From NCBI GenBank assembly GCA_027603065.1, contig JADGJP010000060.1:16373-80372 (forward strand): a DNA stretch of 64,000 bases. Reading direction: 5' to 3'. The position numbers were made by a program, and so were the translations under genes. This DNA comes from Geranomyces variabilis. Lineage: Eukaryota; Chytridiomycota; Chytridiomycetes; Spizellomycetales; Powellomycetaceae. Positions 45,067 through 56,979 of the stretch are shown in pieces. The notes under the pieces are model-generated. The model was not told the DNA's origin. It saw only the letters and a list, made by a program, of their open reading frames with translations, and made no database searches. How positions within the stretch are numbered: the first letter of the stretch is position 1; every line of letters begins with the position of its first letter.

Positions 45067-46784
45067 TTATTGGCCTATAATGGTTGCATATCTCAACAGC
45101 TCTTTGTCCACCTTCAGCTTTCGCATGGGTCCGGCGGTCAGGCCAATCATCGCCTCGATACCGGCAGAGCCAGTCTCGCTAGGCGTGGCTGGGAGAATAA
45201 CCACGACACCGTCGCCAACCATAGGTCCAGGGGATACTTTAAACGGGGCGGAACCTGATCCGAAACCTACGGTAGCTGCGTCATACAGTGGGTATTTGCT
45301 CCACTGCGTAACCGCAACGTCATCGCCAAAGACTTCTGTATGCGCCGTGCGCAATAATGGAAGTTCGGTAGCGGCATCCAGAGAAAGCAGAAAGTCTACA
45401 CTCGAACGAATGCGATGAGCTGTATGCGACGTGAGCGCCTGTCGTAGGTGGCCCGCAGATCTCCCAAGAGGCTCGTCGACGAGCTCCTGAGCGGTTCGCG
45501 AGATGCAGACACCGCTGTAGACCAAAGAAAAGGAATCAGAAAATGTTTTCCATACGACCGAAGGCTTACTGATGACTCACGTGATACAGTTCCCAGCATA
45601 CCAGGAGCTGTCAGGATTGAATTGCTTGATCTTTTCGCGGCCATTGACGGCCAAGCCCAGTTTCGTTTGCACGTCGTCGCGTTGCTCGAGGCCTCGGGCA
45701 CGCGTGATGACTCTCCAAAACAGTGCTGCCACAGCGTCATTGGTGGAGGCCCATGAGCCTTGCTTGCAATCGCCGCTTGCGTCATGTTTCAAAGAAGCAA
45801 GAGCATCTTTGGAAAGCGCGAAAAGACTTGCATGAATTGGTTCCGGCTGCCTAGTCATTCCCGAGTCATGTGCACCGGCCGCGATCCTGTATTCCCAGTT
45901 TTCGTACTGACTAGCCGGTGGAACCGAGCTTACGAGCTGCGCAAGGTCGCGACTGGTTCGATGGAAGTGAAGCGATGCGGGCAAGGAATTTTTCGCCCAG
46001 TCTTTCACCCTTCCATGGCATATATCATGGTGGATATTGCTCCATCGAGATACAAAGTCCATGAAGCCGGGAAAGTCGGTGACTTGATGATGACGGCGAA
46101 AAGCCAGAGCCACTTTATCGTTACTGAACTACATGTCGAGGAACAGCATGAGGAAAGGCAAGACGCGCAGGATAATTATTTACTGATGCTCACCCTAGTC
46201 AACTGCACTGCCAAAACTGTCTCTCCAGACGCGGGAAAAGGACCTCGCGGTAGCAGCTCTGCGGGAAGGCTATGCGGCGCATACTGTGACTTCTGAATCT
46301 CCTGGAGCAAACCCGGCATGGCGGCTGCAAAAACGAGCAATGCGCCGCGATTGCTAAACACGAGAGATGGCAAATTTTGATTGCTTTCCACAAGGTGGCC
46401 AGCGAGTGTTGGGAATTCCGCGAGAGTATGAGCGAACGAGGTCTCCAACCTGTCTTCAACTGCGAATACCCCGTCGGGGTCGTTGAAAAAAAGCACAAGC
46501 GCAGCGTTTACTTTTGGAACAACGAGGTCCAGCGGGGTCAAGGGTACGCTGTGCGCGAAGCAGCTTTCGTCTTGTTGATGGGTTCGATCTGGCGCTTGAT
46601 TTTCGAGCGTAGCTGGCACGACGATTTTCGTTCTCGAAACGGCAACTTGGATGCCCGATGTTTCAGGGTCCGCAAACATGTCTGGATGCTGCGTTTTCGT
46701 TGTGGCAAACAATCTGAGGTCGCGGTATATTCGTGTAGCACTTATAGGCACGATGCTAGCCAGGCACCAAGCCTGTGTCCACAT
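45067..46784 (-). CDS. BAHD / trichothecene-acetyltransferase-like acyltransferase
   Basis: CoA-dependent O- or N-acyltransferase of the transferase family (PF02458 type). Three exons (46784-46194, 46128-45581, 45514-45067), phases 0 and 2; 528 residues from the first Met, or 493 from the Met at 46679, which I prefer because it places the conserved VSRTKIVVPA segment near the N-terminus as in relatives. The catalytic HHxxxD motif is HHQVTD, formed just after the first splice (FSNDKVALAFRRHHQVTDFP). The later conserved YPLYDAATVGFGSG corresponds to the DFGWG region in a weakened form. It is divergent from MFS exporter 1 with GCGGA elements between them. Likely acylates a hydroxyl or amine of the product; acyl group unknown. 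Confidence 0.85.
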
Positions 46785-46849
46785 CGTAGTGCGGCAATGC
46801 GCCGAGTCGACGGCGGCTCCGCGGCGCCCACGTAGTCCGCTTACTCACG

Positions 46850-46920
46850 TTGACTCACTACAATAGCTGCACTTGCGCGGACGGGGCGGATCCTGCGGAT
46901 GGACTTGGTCAAGGACTGAG
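46850..46920. promoter_or_regulatory. GCGGA elements between acyltransferase and exporter 1
   Basis: cttgcgcggacggggcggat and cctgcggatggact (46872-46905) give three close GCGGA copies in the shared promoter. Confidence 0.5.
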
Positions 46921-47001
46921 CTAACCTTTTTATAGACAGGCATGAAGCACGGTCGTCGGTCTTTTTGCTAGAAAGTTACTTTCAACCCTTTGCCACGCAG
47001 G

Positions 47002-48752
47002 ATGTTTTCACCTTACCGATTTCAGAGCGACAAGGTGACCGCGGTTGTTACCCTCTCGCTGCGTGAGTGCACAGTTCCTGTGATGTGAATGAATATGAAG
47101 CGATTCACCTGCAAATGTGGTGTTAACTACGCTTTGCGCTTTTCAGTTGCTGTAACGCAGTTTCTGGACTTCCTCAATCTGTCCGCGTTAACCATAGCGA
47201 TCCCAACGATCGCAAAGGACCTCGATATCCCTCATGGCCGCGAGGGTTGGATCCTCATCTCTTACTCTTTGGCTCTTTCGGCTTTCATGCTTCCTTTCGG
47301 TCGGCTCGGTGACATTTGCGGCCACCGCAACATTTTCATCATTGGCTTGGGCGTCATGACTGTATCGAATGTTTCCAGCGCCCTGGCAGGAAGTTGGGAG
47401 ACCTTGGCGCTCTACAGAGGCCTACAGGGGCTAGGCGCTGCTGCAACCGTATGTATTCCTAGATTAAACAAGTGCTTCTGATGATTACACCGGATATTCA
47501 CCCATCGTACACAGATTCCGAACGCCTCGGCCATCATCGCCCGTACATACCCTCCCGGACCAGACCGCAATAAGGCATTTGCGCGGCTTGGAGCTGCCAG
47601 TGCCATCGGAAGTGCCGCCGGTCTGGTGGTTGGAGGTCTATTCAGCACACTGGTGGGATGGCGATTTGTCTTCGCTGGAATGATCCCCATCTGTGCTATC
47701 GTGAGCTTGCTGTCGATAATTCTGCTTCCTATCGGGGAAACGAGCGACAGTCGCGACAGCGTCAAATTTGAGGATTTTGATGTTGCAGCTACATTGGCAT
47801 GGCTGGGGGGAATCTCTCTCATCATATATGGTAAGCACTGGACGCAAATGTGCTACAGTTTTGTACCTTACTGATGTTTGACTTAGTGCTATCGGCGACG
47901 AGAGGTGAAGAATGGCACTCGCTTCTGACAATTGCCTTGCTTTCTGCCGGTGCAATCAGCTTTGCTCTCTTTTTCTTGATTGAGCAGCGTTCCGTGCGAC
48001 CTCTCGTCCCGCCGCTCCTTTGGGGCAAAGCCGTAATTACCGTCAACTTCATCCTCATAGCGATGGTTCGCGCGGGAGGTGCGATGTTTGTCTATCTAAT
48101 GTCGCTCAAGCTGCAACGAATTCTTCATCTATCGCCGTGGGAGACAGCTATCCAAAGTCTGCCCATGGCAATTTGTGGGTTTCTGTATTCATTCTTCGTG
48201 GGCTCCCTCGTCAAGCGGTTCGGTTTCCGCACAACAGTGATACTGGGATTCTGCTTGGCGACGATCGGCTCAGTATGGTTCCTATTCTCGGTGCACGGCG
48301 CAAATGACCACGGTCACAATAAGTCGTCTTTTTGGACTTCGACGCTCCCCTCGTCAGTGATCTTCGTTCTTGGCACTCCTACTGTTTTCATTTCAGCTCA
48401 GCTTGCTATGCTTCACTCGGCACAGCCAAAGGAATACGCTTTGATTGGCGCGCTATTCAGCACTGCTGCACAAATTGGCGGCCCTGTAGGACTGGCTGTG
48501 CTCACCGCTGCAATGAATTCGGCGATGGAAGTTGATCTGACCGACGAGCAAAAGTTGGTCAAGAGCTATGACGTGGGAAACTGGGTAATTGTGATGTGGG
48601 AGCTGGCGGGCGTGGCCATAGCGGGGACCTATGCACTCGTGGCCATTTCCCAGCGTCGCAAAGATTACGAAGCAGTTTTGGCGCATGAGCAAGAGTCGGG
48701 TATTCAAGGCGAGCAGAGACCGCTGCTGAGGGACCGGGAGAACGCTAATTAG
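47002..48752 (+). CDS. MFS exporter 1 (DHA2-type, 14 helices)
   Basis: Proton-driven exporter of the drug:H+ antiporter family. Four exons (47002-47062, 47147-47448, 47515-47830, 47887-48752), phases 1, 0 and 1; 514 residues. The start at 47002 (MFSPYRFQSDKVTAVVTLSL) is chosen over the in-frame Met at 47089 because splicing of an 84-base intron (gtgagt ... ttttcag) restores the conserved first helix TLSLLAVTQFLDFLNLSALTI; the later Met would be intronic. The loop 2-3 motif GRLGDICGHRN and the antiporter segment ALYRGLQGLGAA are present. There are about 14 hydrophobic helices and a short cytosolic tail. Likely exports the cluster product at the plasma membrane. Confidence 0.9.
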
Positions 48753-49144
48753 CTGGACAGTCGTACATCATTCCGTTTTTCTGTGACCAATCATATCCAT
48801 TATATTTCTGCGAAAAATACGACTTCACAGCCTTTACCGGCGCGCTCATCGCTCAGTTCAGAACAAGAAGGACCTGACTTAAGAATGTGCAAGTGCTATC
48901 AAACGCATACGTGTGTTAGTCAAAATCGTCGCGGCAGGATAGTCCTGAAGGTTTTTTGTCTCGGGTGAAGGAGCGACCATAAATTGCGTAGGAGTCAATC
49001 TGAGTTATGATCTTTCTCAGTTGGCCTTGGTCTTCGCCGCGAAGGGCATTCACGTGGACGTCATTAACGCGATTGATTGGGGTTAAGTCTCATGTTTCAA
49101 GCAACCTAAGCCTTATGTCTTTAGGTCTTTAGTATCTATCTCAT
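48753..49144. other. Intergenic between convergent genes
   Basis: About 0.39 kb, no gene or repeat seen. Confidence 0.4.
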
Positions 49145-51682
49145 TTAGCGATCAACCTCAAAAGGACGTGTGGTTTCATAAGGCTTCACGTCAAAGCGTT
49201 CGGCAAGAACAATAAACGAGAGGACAATCATCAGATTGCGGGCGCTGGACATGTCTCCCGTGCCGTCGAATTTGTTCTTCAACTTTTCGACTGCCTCCCA
49301 GCTGGCCCACCCAAGCCTTTCAACGGCCTCTCGCCTCAGGCGTGTCGTAAAAAGCTGACCCAAAGGTCCCTTGGTTTCCTTCACGGGAGGGGCAAGATAC
49401 GGATGCTTCCGGCGTGCGTAAAGTTCTTCGGAAATGTAAGGCTTTACAGCCTCTCGCAGAATCCATTTCTCAACAATATCACCGTGAGCATCCGGGCGGA
49501 TTTTAAGGTGACTGTATGTATGGCGTAAGTAAATGAGGGAGGAAAAACGTCAATCAACAACGTGAACTTACGGAGGGAGGCCGTTGACGTATTCGCACAA
49601 ATGATGGTCCAGAAACGGAGTACGCCCTTCGACCGAGTGTGCCATTTCACTCCGATCGCCAAGCACATTGCACAGAACATTGCTAAGGAACGTCCGACTT
49701 TCGGAATACTGAAAATATTGGTAAGTCACTTTCCCGAAGCTCGGGAACACGAGCGGGTATTGGATGTTATGACTGTACCAAAGCTGTGTGTAGCGGATGC
49801 CACTAGCAAATTCAAGTTGTTAGTAGTGCGCGCGTACAGCACCACTGACTTTCCACTCACTTTGTTTGCAGCTTTTGCCCTAGCGATGCCGTTGAGTCCA
49901 CCTGCTAAGGCAAATGCTGCGTCCGGCATTCCCGTTGATTCCAGTACGTCCTTCTTGAAAAACGTTGCCGACATTTGTGCCGAAGCGGCCAGTGCGCAGT
50001 GAGAACTGATTCCATTCAGCATTTTCATCGCTGCTTGCGAATCAGAACTGGAGATTTTCGCAATCGATACTTCGTCTTGCGCTGGAGACGCCCTGCCGCC
50101 CTCAAGAGCTTCCAATCTGGCCACACGCTTGTCGCAGGATAATAACTCTGCCCTGTCACTCTCAGAGAGCGTTGAGTCCATTTCGCGAAGAGCGTCAACC
50201 AGAAAAAAAGAATACCCGGCAAAATGTTCATCGGAGCCTTCTCCGGTAAGAACCACCTAGAGAGAAAGGGCCATGAGTGTGGCGCGAAAGAGGTCCTCCA
50301 AACGCAGTAGTCCAACCTTGAAGCCGCTGTCTCGAGTCGTTTTCGACAGCAAAAACTTTCCAACGGCATTTAGATCCGGCATTGGATGCTCAAAGTGATA
50401 GATTGCATCCTCAAAACTATTGGCAAGCGCATGTTCAGTCAACGGAACGGGATGAAAGTGAGCCCCGACGTGCGAGGCCATTCTCTGCGCGATAGCGCTT
50501 TCATCAAAAGCACCGCCGCCTAGAAGTATACGAATCAGAAATCTTCGAATGCATTCGATCAGAAGCATTCACGCCACATGGCGCATCAGCTTACCTGGAA
50601 ATTCAATCGTAAACGCGTGAATTTTTGCAGTTGGGTCAGTTTCTCGCAGAATGGAGGTGCTTATTCCTGCGATAGCTGCACTGTCAATCCCGCCGCTGAG
50701 ATAAATAGCCAACGGAACATCCGCATGCATGCGAAGGCGTATAGATTCGACGAGACGGTCGTGAACACCCAGGATCATCTCCTCCTTCGTTCGCGCCTCG
50801 GAAGCCAGTTTGTCAGGATAGTCGGCATCCCAGTACGGCTGTATGGTAATGTTTCCATCAAGTGTGCAAGTGAGGTAGCTTGCAGCGGATAGCTGAGAGA
50901 GTTGCCACCTGAGAATGCGATATTGCGGCATATTCTTTGGTTACGACACATGTACATACCTTGTTGACCGCTTTAAACAGTGTACGTGAATCAAAAGAAG
51001 AACCGGAGTGAACGATGCTGTTGACATCCCATTCAGCAACCCAATTGAAGGCCTTGAAGGCTTTGATCTCGCTGGCAAATAGCAGGCGGCCCTCGGAATA
51101 TGTGTAGTAGAGCGGCTTTATCCCGAATCGATCGCGTGCCGCGACGAATAGCTGTCGACGCTCATCCCACAAACATAATGCAAATTCTCCGCGCAAGTGG
51201 TCCAAAAACGAAAGCCCGTACATCTCGTAGCTGAAATGGACGATAAATGCTTTGGCCAAACTGACAATCCTGTTGTCGGTGCCCATTTGAAAGCACTTAC
51301 AGGTGCACGACAATCTCACTGTCGCAAAGCGAGGAAAACACATGACCTGCGCTCTCCAGATCCCGTCTGATGGCCTGGTAGTCGTAGAGCTCGCCATTTA
51401 CTACGGCGTGAACCTCGTTGGTCTCGTTAGCAATGGGTTGTTGTCCCGATTTGAGGTCAATGATTGCCAGGCGAGCGTGTCCCAGACCTGGACAATATTT
51501 CAGCAAGAGCAGCTTCAGTACTTATATTAACAGTCGAAACAAATACCGAGCCTTCCACATGGCGAGATATATGACCCTCGCGAGTCCGGTCCGCGATGAT
51601 TGATCAAGTCAAGGGATGCGCTTAGCTGTTCGCCAGAAACAGCGGGTGCTTCTCGGGCCAAGCAAGCAATAATTCCACACAT
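49145..51682 (-). CDS. Glutamine-dependent asparagine-synthetase-like amidotransferase
   Basis: Transfers ammonia from glutamine to an adenylated carboxylate. Eight exons (51682-51547, 51487-51301, 51230-50960, 50892-50595, 50519-50317, 50256-49861, 49783-49572, 49511-49145), 689 residues. The start gives MCGIIACLA with Cys2 as the glutaminase nucleophile, then NHRGPDSRG, LAIIDL and VVNGELYDY. The synthetase domain has the PP-loop YLSGGIDSAA and LTGEGSDEHFAGY, then EGRTPFLDHH and the late KWILREAVKPYI. The length is that of bacterial AsnB-like or secondary-metabolite members rather than the roughly 570 residues of the housekeeping yeast enzyme. The fifth intron uses a weak gttgga donor. It is divergent from the AttH/CrtC-like gene. 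In a cluster, such enzymes may form an amide or lactam on the product; asparagine synthesis is the alternative. Confidence 0.9.
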
Positions 51683-51819
51683 TGGAAGTGCAATAGAGGG
51701 GCTGACGTATGCTTATGACAATGCGGGGTTGGGGCGCACTGCCTTCCTGATTTAAGACGGCGCGAACGGTCCCTCGCCTGTGTAAAATCCGCATGCAAGA
51801 ATGAGTCACGCGCTGTCAC

Positions 51820-51860
51820 GGTCCGCACCGCGGACGGCGCGGATGTTTCGAACCGTTCCA
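51820..51860. promoter_or_regulatory. GCGGA elements between amidotransferase and AttH/CrtC-like gene
   Basis: ggtccgcaccgcggacggcg followed by cggatg (about 51822-51846) gives an inverted TCCGC/GCGGA pair and a third copy. Confidence 0.5.
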
Positions 51861-51998
51861 GATTTTCGTACATTCCCCTGCTGATTTCCGCCATAAAGAC
51901 AAAGCACAAAAATTATCAGCGGCATAGTGAAACTTAATATCTACCTTCTTCCGCCTCAAGACAGCTCTGAACCGAACTTTGGCCCCTTACACCCACCA

Positions 51999-53403
51999 AT
52001 GAGATTCACGACAACACTGCTTGCAGCATTTTGCCTGCACGGCATGCTCGCCCTCGCAGCACCTTACCTGTCGCTCAACCTGAATGAGCTTATCTTGCAA
52101 ACCACTGCGACACGTTTAATTGCATCGCCGCTCGATCAAACCAAGTCCGGGAAGCGCCAGTATCGTAGTTGTGACGCGAGCAACCGTCCCATTCGAGACG
52201 GTAGCTTCGACTCTCCACGCATCAAAGCTTTCGCAACCGGCGCCTTCGAATCGTGGCACTTTGATATTGCTCTTATCCAAAATAGCACCAAGTTCTTTTT
52301 CACCTGGCACGCGAGTGACCCTCTGCACGGCGGCTATGATCCTCAACTCATCGTCGAATTTACGCTTCCAAACGGTACTCATCATACGAGCGTCACCAAG
52401 GGAGATATGGTGTATCGACACGATGCGACCCATGGGTACTCGCTCAGCATTGGCAAAAGCAGCTTCACCTGGACTGACGACGCAAAGTGGTACAAGCTGA
52501 AAGTGGATACCGAAAATTTCCAAGCAAGTTTGACGTATGAAAAGTAAGGCACGTATTGCTCTATTTGACGTAACCTGCTTGAGCTAACTTCTGTCTTTTT
52601 AATACCAGCATGTTACCTTTAGCGTTTGTCCCTCGGCAGTTTGATGAGTCCTATGCCATCCTGCCGTACTTGAACGTCATTGTGCCGATTCCCCGCGCGC
52701 ACGTGGATGGATGGGTCCAATTTGCCGGCGGTGAACGTTGGGCCATTCAAAACGTCGGCTTTCATGTAAGGGTGTTAAAGGCAAATTTTAAAGTAATGGA
52801 AAGTCACTTACGGCGGTTCATCGGTCAGGATCACCGTTGGGGTGAGCAACGCGAGGCGAACAAAGGATATTCGTGGTGCGAACCGTTTTGCGGGCTAAGA
52901 ATTCGGACACTATGATGCTGAGACGTTATTATTTCATACAGGTCTTTGTTGCGTGCTCACAGTTGGAACGTAACCGTCAATGCGCTGATGGTCACCAGCC
53001 CCGATGGCAAAGGTAAGGAAAGCTAGTAAGGTCCCAAAAATCTGTCAATCCTTCATTAAGACCTATTCATGTAGAGAAAACTACTGCCTCGTACCTCGCG
53101 CATTTTCATGAGCCGCTGTACAGCTTGTGGGACTCGACTTCAGCGTCGCTAGTTCCCTCGCCGCAGGTCGCGACGGACGTAATACCCCTAACCGGTTACG
53201 TTTTGGACTATGATGTTTGTAACGAGTCTGGGCACTATCACCTCGCCGCTTTACATGAGATCTCAACCGAATGCGCATCCGCAAGCGGGAAAAAGCGAAT
53301 CAGTTTAACCCTTACAGGAATGTCCATTCAAGAGGGTCGGGTAACAGAGAAGGTTGACTGGGGCGTAGGCTATATTGAGCACCACCACAAATGTACTATG
53401 TAA
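51999..53403 (+). CDS. Secreted AttH/CrtC-like (lipocalin-type) protein, possible pericyclase or isomerase
   Basis: Five exons (51999-52543, 52609-52765, 52829-52875, 52942-53012, 53075-53403), phases 2, 0, 2 and 1; 382 residues. The ATG at 51999 is chosen because it begins a signal peptide (MRFTTTLLAAFCLHGMLALA). The pattern matches the tandem lipocalin-like AttH/hydroxyneurosporene-synthase fold: an early GAFESWHFDIAL block (compare ExWYFD), then the domain-boundary GFHDHRWGEQ, created across the second splice, which matches the conserved G-x-HDHxWG, followed by GYSWSLLRAHSWNV. Fungal decalin and pyrrocidine-type Diels-Alderases share this fold and length. The signal peptide is seen in some of them. 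Several N-glycosylation sites are present. Assignment to the fold is moderate; catalysis is inference. Confidence 0.62.
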
Positions 53404-53569
53404 AGTAAATAGAAGCGTTTTTCCTGACTTCGTTGCTTCCGTTGACTATTCAAGCATTCTAAGTCCTTTGCCACATATTGACTGCAATGTACCTTGGCTT
53501 TCCAGGTCAAAAGCCAGTGAGGAAAAACATCGAAACTAGTGATCTGTTGGAAACAGGTGGCACAGTCAC

Positions 53570-53640
53570 GCAGCGCGTGAGTCATCCGCCATCCGCATCA
53601 TCCGCCGCATCCGCACCTCCCTCTTCCGCCGTCCCCCTCT
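53570..53640. promoter_or_regulatory. TCCGC repeat cluster upstream of the O-methyltransferase
   Basis: Between 53583 and 53635 there are about six ATCCGC/TTCCGC copies spaced by 6-9 bases (for example catccgccatccgcatcatc). Confidence 0.55.
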
Positions 53641-53778
53641 CGCCCCCGTGCTCGGCAATCGGACATCCAGCGCGGAGCACCAGAACTTTTACAAATCTGT
53701 AACAATAAATATTAAGGAGCATCACGCTCCCCAGTTCAAGTGACAAAATCACCTCCCACCGCAAACATCAGCCTCAAA

Positions 53779-55189
53779 ATGCTTAGCGCAGAAGAGTTCG
53801 AGTTTGACACCCTTATCAACAAGCTGACAGCCGCCTTCACTACACTCCGCGCGTCTTACAACACTTGTAAGAGCGCCGGGCCCGCCGCTGTGAGCGCTAA
53901 AGGGCAGTTACTTTTGTCTTTGGAAGCGCTTCAGCATGGCATCGACGAGTTGACGACTCTGATAGCGCCGAAGGATTCCATCACTTTGATGACTGGCAGA
54001 TTCATCGAAACAAAAGCTTTGGTGGCCGCCGTGGACCTGGGCGTTGCAGAAGCGTTAGGAGGCACCAAGATGTCCATTGCTGAACTTGCCATCGCCGTTG
54101 AAGCCGATCAGGGCAAGCTGCGTAAGTGAAAGAATGTGTCTGCGCTGTGACCTCAGGATCTCTCAGTAACCTCAGAATTACATCAGGCCAGATTATGTCA
54201 CTTTTAGCCAATCGGTGCGTATTCAGCCAACATGGAGATGTATTTAGTAACAACGCAGTTTCAACGCTACTGCGACAAGATGATCCAATGAGTATGAAGA
54301 GTCTCGTCGGTCATTGGTATGCTAGATGCCCGATTTGCTGCATTTGTATGAGATTTTAACGAATACTTATTACGCACGAAAAGGGGAATCGACACTTATC
54401 GCGCCGCGTTATCACTACCGGAAGGACTTTTGACCAAGAATGCGTTGAAATCCCCTTGGGAGCTTCAAGTTGGGGAGTCGTTCTACAAATGGGTGCACGA
54501 GCCGGACAATGCTGCTTCGTCGACAAGAGTCAACAACGCGATGCAAAGCTTCAATGGGTCTATTCAAAGCGATCTTGTCAACGGCTTTGATTGGAGCTCC
54601 CTCGGAATCGCAGCCACGCTTGTGGATGTCGGTGGAGGCACGGGAGCCATCGACCTGGCGCTTCTGAAGCAATGGCCGAACCTGAGGGTAGAGCTCCAGG
54701 ATCTGCCAGACGTTATTGAGCAGGCCCAAATAGTAAGCCGCGGCGCTGCTTGCTTACTGAGACCCTATTAATGGAAGCTAACGCATGCGCAATCACCCTG
54801 TATAGGAATGGAAAAAATTCCACCCAGATCTCTGCTCGCGGGTCACTTTTACCGCACAGGACTTCTTCCAACCGCAAGTTCGCACGCACAAGCATTATCT
54901 CATCAAGCAATGCTTGCACAACTGGGGTGACGATGACTGTTTGCGGATTCTCGGCAATCTTCGCAAATCGATATCGCCTGATGGTCGCCTCTACGCCGCT
55001 GAATTTGTCATGACAACCGACGCGAACGCTATCAAGCACATTATAGATGTGAATATGTTAGCATTGGTGAATTCTTTGCAACGCACTGAGGACCAGTTTG
55101 TGGAATTGTTCGAAAAGGCTGGATTCCGTGTGGTCACAGTACATCAGAGCACCGGGGCCATCAGCTTGATCGAGGCGGTCCCCTTATAA
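53779..55189 (+). CDS. SAM-dependent O-methyltransferase
   Basis: Plant-COMT-like fungal methyltransferase. Four exons (53779-54121, 54187-54316, 54384-54732, 54806-55189), phases 1, 2 and 0; 401 residues. An N-terminal helical dimerisation region is followed by LRQIMSLLANRCVFSQHGDV and FSNNAVSTLL, the winged-helix part. The SAM site is LVDVGGGTGAIDLALL with VELQDLPDVI after it. The catalytic base is the His in KQCLHNWGDDDC, and the C-terminal segment (ALVNSLQRTEDQFVELFEKA) is typical. For intron 1 I take the acceptor at 54186, giving a 65-base intron; an earlier AG would make it 35 bases. It likely methylates a phenolic or enolic hydroxyl of the product. Confidence 0.92.
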
Positions 55190-55474
55190 GTACTCCTGTT
55201 CCGCCAAATCTCTATGCTGTCAAAAAACAGTTACTGCAGCCACGCAATGAAAGCGTTAAATAGCCCCAGAAAATCGCGCGGCATCATTCGCCTGCCCGAC
55301 GCGCAATGGTTAAAAATGTTATGAAGCGGCCTTGACATTTTAGGGAAATGAATCAAGCCAGTGCGGGCGTCCTTACCTATTTGTTCGGAAGTCCAAAAGG
55401 TAGGCAGCACTTTTCCAACCCATTAACTAAGGAAATTTCCACATTCTTTTCAAAGCACGAAGTAAAGAAAGTCA

Positions 55475-56758
55475 TTATTGGCTGTTGGTTTTCTCAACTC
55501 CCTCGCTCTCTACAACTATCACAGTCTTTCCCTTCACCGCCCTATCACAAACACTCCCAATAGCATTTTGCAGGGCTGGTGGGTCGTGGAAGTCTATCAA
55601 GTGCAACGCCTGATTGCACTTGAGCGACCCGTCTTGGAATCCGCGAGAAAGCCTTTCCAAAAGTTGTGCGCCGTCGTTTTGAGTGACTTGACCAGAGCTC
55701 AGGCCGTGCAGGGTCAGGCCCTTGGCGTAGAGTTTGCGGAGATTGATTTTTGCCATTCCGGCCTGCATTTCGAAGAAAGCTGTCAGTTATATATAGACTC
55801 TGACGTGAACAACGTATTTGAATGTCACCTTGTCATGGGCGGCCATGACTACGATTCGACCGCCCGGTTGCAGCACGTCAAGCGTGGCATTCAGCAAATG
55901 GGCATCATAGTCAGCTCCAAACGCGTCAATCACCACACTGACTTTGCCCATCGAGGCTTTTAGGAAGTCGGCGTATTGCTCGGTGGAGTGTCCAGATTGA
56001 CTCAGGTCGACCGGAGTATAGTCGGTAGGAACCTTGACAGGGGTCAAAGACATAGTCCCAAAAAGTGAACGCACGCCCTGTTGCCTACAAAGCTGAACAG
56101 CTGCAGATCCAATCGATCCCCGAGCACCGACAACGAGAACCGAATCATCGCTGGTGATGCGCGCCAGTCGATTAACTGCCAAGTCAGCACAGAGCCATGG
56201 CAGCCCCACGCTGGCTGCTTGCGGTGCGGAGAGAGCAGACGGTCTTTTGCAGAGCGCAGAGACTGGAACTGCAATATATCTAGTAAATGGCATAAGGGTA
56301 AACCTTTTATTTGCGCGAGGATGGACATGGCGCATATCACTTCTGCTTACTCCGCCCAAGCGCCATCTTGGCTGAACCCTACGTTTCCTCCAGTGCCCCA
56401 TACTTTAACGCCAACCCATTCTTGATGCCCTTGATCATTGACTTGCGTCACGATGCCAGCAAAATCTCGTCCTGGGATACGCGGGGTGGTGACAAACGGC
56501 AACCAACCGCAAATTCCCACAACGTCAGACTATAGCCGATGCGCAATCAGTAAAAGGGAGGCAGCATTGCCAATTTACAGCTAAATACTTTACCAGGTTT
56601 ATTCCCGTTGCTTGCACCTTTATAAGTGCCAGTCCCGGTCCCAAGATTGGCTGCGATACGGTGGTGTATTTCAAGTTCCCGACTTCGCCCGTTTTGTGAT
56701 ATCGATAAGCTCGCATAGGCCTGACGGCGTCGTCGAGTGGAGCAATAGCTACTGTCAT
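55475..56758 (-). CDS. MDR-family quinone oxidoreductase / enoyl reductase
   Basis: NAD(P)H-dependent medium-chain reductase without catalytic zinc. Four exons (56758-56594, 56529-56351, 56279-55829, 55762-55475), phases 0, 2 and 0; 360 residues. The start gives MTVAIAPLDDAVRPMRAYRY. Family blocks: IKVQATGINLSDVVG, IPGRDFAGIV, GAWAEYIAVPV (restored by splicing), the Rossmann motif VLVVGARGSIGSAAVQL (G-x-R-G-x-I-G) and the C-terminal LHGLSSG plus GKTVIVV. The third intron must use the acceptor at 55763 (gaaatgcag); the nearer cag would break the frame. It is divergent from MFS exporter 2. Likely reduces an enone or quinone in the pathway. Confidence 0.88.
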
Positions 56759-56979
56759 GTGGCGTGAGTACCGTGAATAATGCGACAGCGTTGTTGGAAG
56801 AGTCAGAAATCGCTTGTTTGTGTGCAGATGCGAGAGATGACGGTAGACCACAAGCATCTTGAATCTCTATATATCATAGACATTCCATGAGTTCTTATCG
56901 GGGCGTACACGATGATGTACAGAAAATCAATTCGAGAAGTGTGACGTAACTCGTCGGAATGAGTTTCATGGTAGCGGAT

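Noticed and set aside
47089-47146. Met at 47089 as the start of exporter 1
   Set aside because: It lies in an 84-base intron; the upstream start gives a conserved first membrane helix after splicing.
54122-54156. 35-base intron in the O-methyltransferase
   Set aside because: Too short for a fungal intron; the acceptor at 54186 gives 65 bases and matches the family sequence.
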